From positions 496,001-560,000 of the forward strand of contig NZ_CP119573.1 of the NCBI RefSeq assembly GCF_029278605.1: DNA of 64,000 nt, given 5' to 3'. Below, one piece after another: positions 58,688-64,000 of the stretch. Below the pieces are notes generated by a model. It searched no databases and was not told where the DNA came from. It saw only the letters and a list, made by a program, of their open reading frames with translations. Position 1 is the stretch's first letter. The number at the start of each line of letters is the position of its first letter. Both the position numbers and the translations under genes were made by a program. Origin of the DNA: Cupriavidus sp. WKF15 (GTDB taxonomy: Bacteria; Pseudomonadota; Gammaproteobacteria; Burkholderiales; Burkholderiaceae).

Positions 58688-59059
58688 ATGAGCGTATACG
58701 TCGCACGAAATCGAGCCAGCGCGATCGAGCACATCAGATCGCATGCGGAAGGTACGGTTGACCTGGACTACGAGACGGCATGGGAAGACGCCCTGGAGCT
58801 TGGCCGGCTTGGACAGCAGTGCGGCATCGCCGTCCAGTTCAGGACGATCGAGCATATCGCGGTGGAATCGCCTGACGCCCTCGCTCGGGGGTTACGCGGG
58901 GAGAAACGCACATTCCGTCAGCGCTACCTGTATTGCAAGTTTGATATGACCACGCTTGCGGAGGATTGCCTCTGCGAGCTGGAATCCCTCGCCATCATGC
59001 ACGGCGACTACATCCTGCCAGGCCATATGCTTGAGGATGCAACCTTGACCTGGGGTTGA
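58688..59059 (+). CDS. Unrecognised small cytoplasmic protein
   Basis: I do not recognise this 123-residue protein. It has no signal peptide or membrane helix, is acidic overall, and contains three Cys near the C terminus (YCKF, CLCEL). GGAGA lies 6 bases before the ATG at 58688, so it is likely translated. It starts 44 bases after the diguanylate cyclase stop and may be co-transcribed with it, suggesting a link to cyclic di-GMP signalling. That is an inference from position only. Confidence 0.6.
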   Translation: MSVYVARNRASAIEHIRSHAEGTVDLDYETAWEDALELGRLGQQCGIAVQFRTIEHIAVESPDALARGLRGEKRTFRQRYLYCKFDMTTLAEDCLCELESLAIMHGDYILPGHMLEDATLTWG

Positions 59060-59201
59060 ACGGCCGCGAGAGGCATCCCGAGATGGCATCCCGTTACTCG
59101 GCTGCCTCGCGACATAGCAACTCTACTTAAGAAGAATCCCTGAAAGCGAAAACAGCCCGGCAAAAGTACGATACAGGAACGCTTGTATGAAGGAATGCAT
59201 C

Positions 59202-59630
59202 ATGCGCCCTCACTATGCGTCCGAAGAAGACTGGCCGGATGTTGAAGCTCTGCTGCGCGCGTCATCGCTCTCCATCGAGGGAGTACGCGATCGGATCGAT
59301 CAGTACATCGTGGTCCGCGACAATGCCGGGCTGCTCGGTTGCGCTGGCGTCGAGCGCTATGAGACAACGGGGGTGCTTCGCGCTCTCGTCGTTGCGCAAC
59401 GGGGGAGATCGGCGGGTCTTGGCGAGCTGATGCTGTCGGCCATCGTCGCGGATATCCGGCTGCAAGGGGTCGACTCCATCGTCCTTCAGACTGAAACCGC
59501 TTCGGGCTATTTCGCCCGCCTGGGATTCTTGCCCATCAGCGCTACGGATCTCCCCGCTGCCGTGCGCCCGTCTCCGGCATTCAAGCCGGACGAGATGGGC
59601 GCCGGTACCCTGATGCAGATTGCCTTGTGA
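59202..59630 (+). CDS. ArsN2-like GNAT acetyltransferase
   Basis: The 142-residue protein has the GNAT loop in VVAQRGRSAGLGELMLSAI and the C-terminal pattern of ArsN2: TASGYFARLGFLPISATDLP followed by Ala-Ala-Val-Arg. ArsN2 acetylates arsenical compounds or is encoded in ars operons. No other ars gene is near, so the role is unsure. AAGGA precedes the ATG at 59202 at good spacing; 59187 is an alternative. Confidence 0.7.
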   Translation: MRPHYASEEDWPDVEALLRASSLSIEGVRDRIDQYIVVRDNAGLLGCAGVERYETTGVLRALVVAQRGRSAGLGELMLSAIVADIRLQGVDSIVLQTETASGYFARLGFLPISATDLPAAVRPSPAFKPDEMGAGTLMQIAL

Positions 59631-59766
59631 AGCCATTGCTCGGATTCGTTAAGCACATCCAGGATGCTGATCTGCGGTGCATCTTGTTAGGTGGGTCCGA
59701 CACTTTGCCGGGCTTGTGGATGACCAGTCCCTGTTCGCAAAGCGACGCAGATACGCGCCCAAGCCG

Positions 59767-59787
59767 GGGGCCGGAATGGTCGGCCCC
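59767..59787 (-). terminator. Hairpin in the 3' exon of the intron, possible porin terminator
   Basis: A 7-bp stem (GGGGCCG, 59767-59773, with CGGCCCC, 59781-59787) has a 7-base loop and lies about 20 bases past the intron 3' end. After splicing it would sit just downstream of the porin stop codon, where a terminator is expected. No T tract follows. The flanking minus-strand frame (to about 59640) is open but not recognisable. Confidence 0.4.
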
Positions 59788-59841
59788 GACGTTGAGTATT
59801 AATCGCGGTAGGAATGCTCATTACTGAGCACCCCCCGCACA

Positions 59842-59874
59842 GATCCGTACGAGCCCGATTCGGGCATACGGCTC
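59842..59874 (-). ncRNA. Group II intron domain V
   Basis: The 33-base segment starts GAGCCGTATG and ends TCGTACGGATC, folding into the standard domain V hairpin with the catalytic AGC triad. It begins right after the maturase stop codon. Confidence 0.8.
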
Positions 59875-61350
59875 CTACCTTGGGTGTTTGACGTCAAAGC
59901 GCCGGTCAGGCCACGGATGAAGGATTCGGGGCGGCGGGAGCCAGGCATCCGCGATCCGCTCGACCCGCTTCCACGTCATGTGATCCTTTTGACTGCGACG
60001 CCGAAGCGCACGCCGCCAGAGGTCCATAACGTGGTAACGGAAAGCGCCGAGTGCTCGCGAATTCGTTGGTACTGCGTGGTACGCGAAGTATCCGCGCACC
60101 ACCTGCCTGAGCCATTTTCCTTGCGCAGGAATCGGCTCGTGCATGCGCTGCCGCAGATCCTCCTTGATCTGCCTGAGCTTCGCCCGCATACGATCACCTC
60201 GGGTCTTCCGCTGCAACTGGAAGGCACCGCGACGCGATCGTCCGCAGATAAAGATGAAACCCAGGAAGCCGAAGGTCTCCGGCCGGCCAAGGCCTCGACT
60301 CTGGCGGTTGGCCGCTGCGTTGCGACCAAACTCCAGTAGCCTCGTCTTGTCCGGGTGAAGCGCAAGCGAGAACTCCTCCAGCCTCTGTCGCATCGCGTCC
60401 CAGAAGCGCCGCGCGTCAGCTTCGTGCTCGAAACCAACCACAACATCATCCGCGTACCGCAGAATAATGACGTTGCCCTTAGCTTCCCGCCGTCGCCATC
60501 GGTTGGCCCAGAGATCAAATACGTAGTGCAGATGCACGTTCGCGAACAGTGGCGACGCCACCGAGCCCTGCGGTGTACCTGTTTCACTGACGCTCAGTTC
60601 TCCGTTCTCCAGAACGCCCGCCTTGAGCCATTTCCGCACAAGACGAATGACGCGATCGTCGCCGATTCGATGCTCCATGAACCGAACCAGCCAGTCCTGG
60701 CTGACCGAGTCAAAGAAGCTCCGGATGTCGGCGTCTAAAATCCAATTCACCGGGGTGCGGGTGATCGCCGTTGCCAATGCGTCCAGCGCATCATGCTGAC
60801 TGCGTCCGGGTCGGAACCCGTACGAGAAACCGATAAAGTCTTCCTCGTAGATCGCGTTTAGCACTTCAACCACCGCGCGCTGGACGATTTTGTCTTCCAG
60901 TGCGGCAATCCCCAACGGGCGCTGTTTGCCGTCCGGCTTGGGTATGTACTGCCGCCGAACGGGCAGTGCCCGATACGCTCCGCTGAGTACTTGCGTGTGC
61001 AGAAGCTGAAGATGCTCCTCCAGTTCCGCCTCATAGTACCGCCACGTCATGCCATCCACTCCGGGCGCCGCGTTGCGTTTGAGCGCATAGAACGACTCCC
61101 GAAGCCGGTCGACCGTGACGTGATGCAGAAGCGCGGTGAACCGTTCCTTCTTCCGCTGCCTTGCAGCTTGACGTACACGTTCCAGTCCCTGTGGCACGCT
61201 TACCCGGTTCTGTGCCCGGCACGTGTTGGACTGACCCATGCTCCCCTTGGTCCCCGCCCTTCGCTCCACCCACTCCGCAGCCTTCACGGCGTTGTTCGCA
61301 GGCTTCTTCGCTACTACGGCGGAGTCTGACTTCTCCCGTCCGTTCATCAT
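59875..61350 (-). CDS. ltrA: Group II intron reverse transcriptase/maturase (LtrA-like), endonuclease-minus
   Basis: The 491-residue protein has all reverse transcriptase blocks: NAAPGVDGMTW near 93, YIPKPDGKQRPLGI near 135, SYGFRPGRSQHDAL near 176, ILDADIRSFFDSV near 204, GTPQGSVASPLFAN near 258 and the catalytic YADD at 299-302. Maturase domain X and a short basic DNA-binding part follow, ending HPWPDRRFDVKHPR. There is no HNH endonuclease or zinc finger. The TAG stop abuts domain V; the same frame continues as EPYARIGLVRICAGG, which resembles extensions in relatives. Met2 is an alternative start. Confidence 0.92.
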   Translation of the reverse strand: MMNGREKSDSAVVAKKPANNAVKAAEWVERRAGTKGSMGQSNTCRAQNRVSVPQGLERVRQAARQRKKERFTALLHHVTVDRLRESFYALKRNAAPGVDGMTWRYYEAELEEHLQLLHTQVLSGAYRALPVRRQYIPKPDGKQRPLGIAALEDKIVQRAVVEVLNAIYEEDFIGFSYGFRPGRSQHDALDALATAITRTPVNWILDADIRSFFDSVSQDWLVRFMEHRIGDDRVIRLVRKWLKAGVLENGELSVSETGTPQGSVASPLFANVHLHYVFDLWANRWRRREAKGNVIILRYADDVVVGFEHEADARRFWDAMRQRLEEFSLALHPDKTRLLEFGRNAAANRQSRGLGRPETFGFLGFIFICGRSRRGAFQLQRKTRGDRMRAKLRQIKEDLRQRMHEPIPAQGKWLRQVVRGYFAYHAVPTNSRALGAFRYHVMDLWRRALRRRSQKDHMTWKRVERIADAWLPPPRILHPWPDRRFDVKHPR

Positions 61351-61706
61351 CGGCTACGGCTCCTCGCCTTCCCGATGCGGACCAGCCCATGCCGCGACTG
61401 GCCAGACGAGAGATCTCCCGGTTCCCGTGCAAAGAGCGTCCGTGCGTGCCAGGGTCTTCGACCACGCCGGGTCGTTGAGGCGCTCGCGCTCACGCGCCTC
61501 TTCGTATTGCCTTCCGCGTTCTGAACCGCGTCGGCACCCGGAATTGCATATCTATCGCGGCTCAATGGCTGGCCCGCACGCTCCCCTACCGACGCTTCGC
61601 CGACCACCTCGCGGCGGCCTGCGCACGGCTCGGGGCCGATGTGGTTCGCTATTCCTTCATCGTAGTGGACTCTCACCACCTACTCCTTGCCGGTCTCCCG
61701 GCGCAC

Positions 61707-62879
61707 TCAGAAGATATGGCGGACACCTGCTGCAACGCCGATCATAGACGTCTGCCCGTTCGCCGGCGCGTAAGTGTTATTGAGTAAGAGGCTGGCGCCA
61801 TAGCCAGACGCCCCGGATTCGAGCATCAGTCCGGCGTTCCGCGCATAGGCCGTGGACACATACAAATCTGTCCTCTTGCTCAGGCTATATTTGGCCATGA
61901 AGAGCAATTGCCAAGGGTTCGCCACCGCAGCGTTGCCGTTCAGATTTCGGACTTTCTGGTAATCATATTCAAGCGTCAGTTCGACGGATGGCGTCAATTG
62001 ATAATTCGCCCCAAGCCAGTGATAGTCATCGCGTAAAACTGTCAGGCTATTCTGATCCTTGTTCTGTCCCCAACGATACCCGCCCATGACCTTGGTCTTG
62101 CTATCGAACATATAGCTCGCGGCGACCGCTACGCGCCGATTGGTACCGCTGCCCTGGGCGATTGACGGATTGTACTGATCGTAGTCGATGGTGAAGCCGA
62201 ACGCGCCGGGCATATAGATCAGCGCGGCGCCATACCCCGTGTCATTCCTGGCTCGCCCCGGAACCTCGCCATTGCCTCCGACCACGACTTGCTGAGCGAA
62301 CGGACTGGTAGGGGGCAAAGTCATCCCGACACCAAAGGACCAATGCGCAATCGCCGTCACCGGCCCCACCACGGCGGCGTACTGAACGGCATTGTTTTCG
62401 CGGAAGTTTGGACCGGCTATCACACCGATCGGCTCATACTGAACCGAGTAGGCCCCCGGCATGAAATTAGCCAATCCGAGAAAGAGGGAAGTATATTGCC
62501 GGCCGAATGTGAGTTGGCCAAACTTGTTGCTTCGCAAACCGACGTACGCCTGTCGGTCAAACAGTGTGTTGTTCATCTCCAGAGCACCTGTATCGGCCTG
62601 AAAGCCGCTTTCCAGTACGAATAGCGACTTCATGCCCGCGCCCAGGTCCTCTTCTCCGCGCAAGCCCCAGCGGGATCCCGCAAGACCGCCGCTGTTCAAT
62701 CGGGTGACGCTGTGCCCCATCCCAGGGTTGTAGAGATTCGTGGGTAACGGAACAGATCCAACTCGATTAACGTATTCGAGATTGGTGTCAACAACCCCAT
62801 ACAGCGTGACACTGGACTGGGCGTGGGCTGCCCCGGAAAACAATCCGACGGCTGCGCAGGTAAGAAGGCGCTCTTTCAT
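61707..62879 (-). CDS. Gram-negative porin (OmpC-type trimeric, betaproteobacterial)
   Basis: The 390-residue protein starts with a signal peptide (MKERLLTCAAVGLFSGAAHA) and continues with the mature start QSSVTLYGVVDTNLEYV. It has the SRWGLRGEEDLGAGMKSLFVLESGF and FDRQAYVGLRSNKFGQLTFGRQY strands and ends in a terminal Phe (GVAAGVRHIF), the outer-membrane targeting residue. It forms general diffusion channels. GAGGAGA precedes the ATG at 62879. The stop codon is immediately followed by the group II intron, so the coding region is intact but its native 3' end is displaced. Confidence 0.93.
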   Translation of the reverse strand: MKERLLTCAAVGLFSGAAHAQSSVTLYGVVDTNLEYVNRVGSVPLPTNLYNPGMGHSVTRLNSGGLAGSRWGLRGEEDLGAGMKSLFVLESGFQADTGALEMNNTLFDRQAYVGLRSNKFGQLTFGRQYTSLFLGLANFMPGAYSVQYEPIGVIAGPNFRENNAVQYAAVVGPVTAIAHWSFGVGMTLPPTSPFAQQVVVGGNGEVPGRARNDTGYGAALIYMPGAFGFTIDYDQYNPSIAQGSGTNRRVAVAASYMFDSKTKVMGGYRWGQNKDQNSLTVLRDDYHWLGANYQLTPSVELTLEYDYQKVRNLNGNAAVANPWQLLFMAKYSLSKRTDLYVSTAYARNAGLMLESGASGYGASLLLNNTYAPANGQTSMIGVAAGVRHIF

Positions 62880-63079
62880 GCTGCAATGTCTCCTCGTTAT
62901 CGTAGCGGTGGTCATGAAAGCATGTGGAAAGAGATCTGGAAGGGTCGTCACAGCGTGCAGCCGCGCACCATCGAGACACAGCAACGCAAACGCCGAACGA
63001 GAGTTCGCGGCCGTGTACCCCGGGTCTCGCCGGACCCGGCTGAAAAGTGGCGATGGGAACGGCTATCTCAGCCGTGGCG
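62880..63079. other. Intergenic region between the porin and iron-sulfur subunit genes
   Basis: About 200 bases separate the two minus-strand genes. I see the porin's ribosome site (62889-62896) but no clear sigma-70 promoter, terminator or RNA gene. Confidence 0.5.
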
Positions 63080-63970
63080 TCAGCTCATCGGGGCGCGCTT
63101 AGCGACGGATCCCGCTTCCACGTCCGACGCCGTGGGAACTAGAACGATTTCGCCGAGATACAGGCTTTCGTGCAGTTCGCATTCCCTGTGCGCCGTTCCT
63201 GCTTTGTGATGGATTTCAATGCGATAGACGCCGCTTTTCGCGGGCAGGTCGCCAAAGCGGAAGTCGCCGAAATCATCGCTTGCTGTCATGGCAATCTTCT
63301 TGTCGCCCTGGTACAGCGAGACTTCGGCGCCCGCAACACAATCGGACTTGCCAGATGCCTTGACGCTGACGCTGCCGCCGATGAAGCAAGTTTCCCAGCG
63401 CTCCAGCCCCCGGTAATAGACTCTCGGCCTTGCGCCAAGCTTGGGCAGCAGCACCTTCAATCCCTCGGCGCTGGCCTTCCGGGCCATGGCGCTGTCGTCA
63501 AGCTTCACCGCCTCGAAGACATCGGTTGGGCATGCTTGCTGACAGCGGGGGCGCTGCCAACCGTTGTCGAGCAAGTGGCCATCGAAGATCCACGTCTGGG
63601 GGAGCTGGAGCTCCTCGTTCCAGACAATGGCCTTGTAAGGGCAGGAACGCACGATGTCCTTGCGGCCCTTGCCCTTGACGGGGTCGATAATGACGATGCC
63701 GTCCTTGCGCTTCGTGATCGCGTCACCGCCCACCTTCATGCATGGCGCGTTGTCGCAATGGTTGCACATGACGGGCAGATAGGTCGTCCGGACCATTGGC
63801 GCGTGACCCTCGACGCGGCGCAGAATGCGGATCGTGCTTTCACCGGACACGGATGCGGGGGCCGCATACCCGGGAAAGTCGTTGCCGACGTGTTCGTCCT
63901 TCTCGGCAATTACGCAGTTATAGCAATTCTCGCAACGGCCGACGTTGATGATGAGATTCCACTTAGTCAT
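63080..63970 (-). CDS. Iron-sulfur subunit of a DMSO-reductase-family molybdoenzyme, with C-terminal beta-sandwich domain
   Basis: The 296-residue protein starts with ferredoxin motifs: Cys13/16/19 (CENCYNC), Cys69/72/77 (CNHCDNAPC), Cys110 and Cys143/147 (CQQACPTD). These support two or three [4Fe-4S] clusters. From about residue 195 a carboxypeptidase-regulatory or CNA_B-like beta domain follows (GGSVSVKASGKSD to YRIEIHHKAG). This layout resembles the beta subunit of pyrogallol-phloroglucinol transhydroxylase and related enzymes. Its start overlaps the upstream gene by ATGA, so the catalytic subunit is most likely encoded just outside the window. Confidence 0.82.
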   Translation of the reverse strand: MTKWNLIINVGRCENCYNCVIAEKDEHVGNDFPGYAAPASVSGESTIRILRRVEGHAPMVRTTYLPVMCNHCDNAPCMKVGGDAITKRKDGIVIIDPVKGKGRKDIVRSCPYKAIVWNEELQLPQTWIFDGHLLDNGWQRPRCQQACPTDVFEAVKLDDSAMARKASAEGLKVLLPKLGARPRVYYRGLERWETCFIGGSVSVKASGKSDCVAGAEVSLYQGDKKIAMTASDDFGDFRFGDLPAKSGVYRIEIHHKAGTAHRECELHESLYLGEIVLVPTASDVEAGSVAKRAPMS

Positions 63971-64000
63971 GAGCGATCCCCGCGGGGGCGCGGAGCTTGA
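63967..64000 (-). CDS. Partial 3' end of the upstream gene, probable catalytic subunit
   Basis: The last 34 bases read on the minus strand as Gln-Ala-Pro-Arg-Pro-Arg-Gly-Asp-Arg-Ser and a TGA stop that overlaps the ATG of the iron-sulfur subunit (ATGA). The overlap supports a co-transcribed partner gene. Identity is inferred from position only. Confidence 0.35.
   Translation of the reverse strand, partial: QAPRPRGDRS

Larger units (their letters stand above)
59808..61706 (-). mobile_element. Group II intron with maturase gene
   Basis: A complete intron of about 1.9 kb is seen on the minus strand. Its 5' end reads GTGCGCC at 61706, and the early domain I shows a GTGGTGAGAGTCCACTACGA segment typical of bacterial introns. 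The maturase gene fills domain IV. Domain V (59842-59874) and a domain VI hairpin (TGCTCA-GTAA-TGAGCA) follow, and the 3' end is at TCCTAC (59808). The insertion point is directly after the TGA stop codon of the porin gene. The encoded protein has no endonuclease domain. Confidence 0.85.

Overview
The window reads as GC-rich betaproteobacterial DNA and almost certainly comes from a Cupriavidus (Burkholderiaceae) replicon, probably a secondary chromosome. The main reason is a complete red-type Calvin-cycle operon in the order cbbL-S-X-Y-E-F-P-T-Z-G-K-A with a divergent cbbR (36.4-50.2 kb), the order known from Cupriavidus necator. Many LysR regulators, CIO-type quinol oxidase, OFA-family transport and betaproteobacterial porins fit the same group. 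The species cannot be fixed from the sequence alone.

Layout. 0-5.8 kb: the start of a Tat-exported, HiPIP-like protein (cut by the window edge), a short methyl-accepting protein with a FliA-type promoter, a PhoX-family phosphatase, a YigZ protein overlapping a small ferredoxin, and a PHB-depolymerase-like esterase. 5.9-12.7 kb: a P450/monooxygenase/TauE operon, then a four-gene reductase operon (two aldo/keto reductases, an Old Yellow Enzyme, a MoaF-like protein) divergent from a YafC-type LysR gene. 12.8-24.1 kb: LysR genes, some beside reductases, Ohr, RidA, a CPA1 antiporter, nitronate monooxygenase, GNAT enzymes, a cupin-regulator remnant, and two small repeat-containing exported proteins that share one 98-bp upstream module.

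24.5-36.4 kb is a redox and stress block: FdhD, a bestrophin-like channel, a ClpG/ClpK-type disaggregase with a zinc-finger N-domain, an FdhF/YdeP molybdoenzyme, CioAB with a 48-residue DUF2474 partner, and a Rieske-FAD reductase. It lies directly beside the cbb operon. A plausible joint role is formate or other reductant oxidation feeding the quinone pool and CO2 fixation; this is inference.

50.2-55.7 kb is a self-contained two-component system. An NtrB-like sensor and an NtrC-like sigma-54 activator sit beside an OFA-family carboxylate transporter and its 41-residue small partner. Paired activator sites and a sigma-54 promoter can be read in the intergenic DNA. 55.8-59.6 kb carries a recombinase-fold protein without its catalytic residues, a diguanylate cyclase, an unrecognised protein and an ArsN2-like acetyltransferase. 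59.8-61.7 kb is a complete group II intron inserted exactly after the stop codon of a porin gene (61.7-62.9 kb). The window ends in an iron-sulfur subunit of a molybdopterin oxidoreductase whose catalytic partner lies mostly outside.
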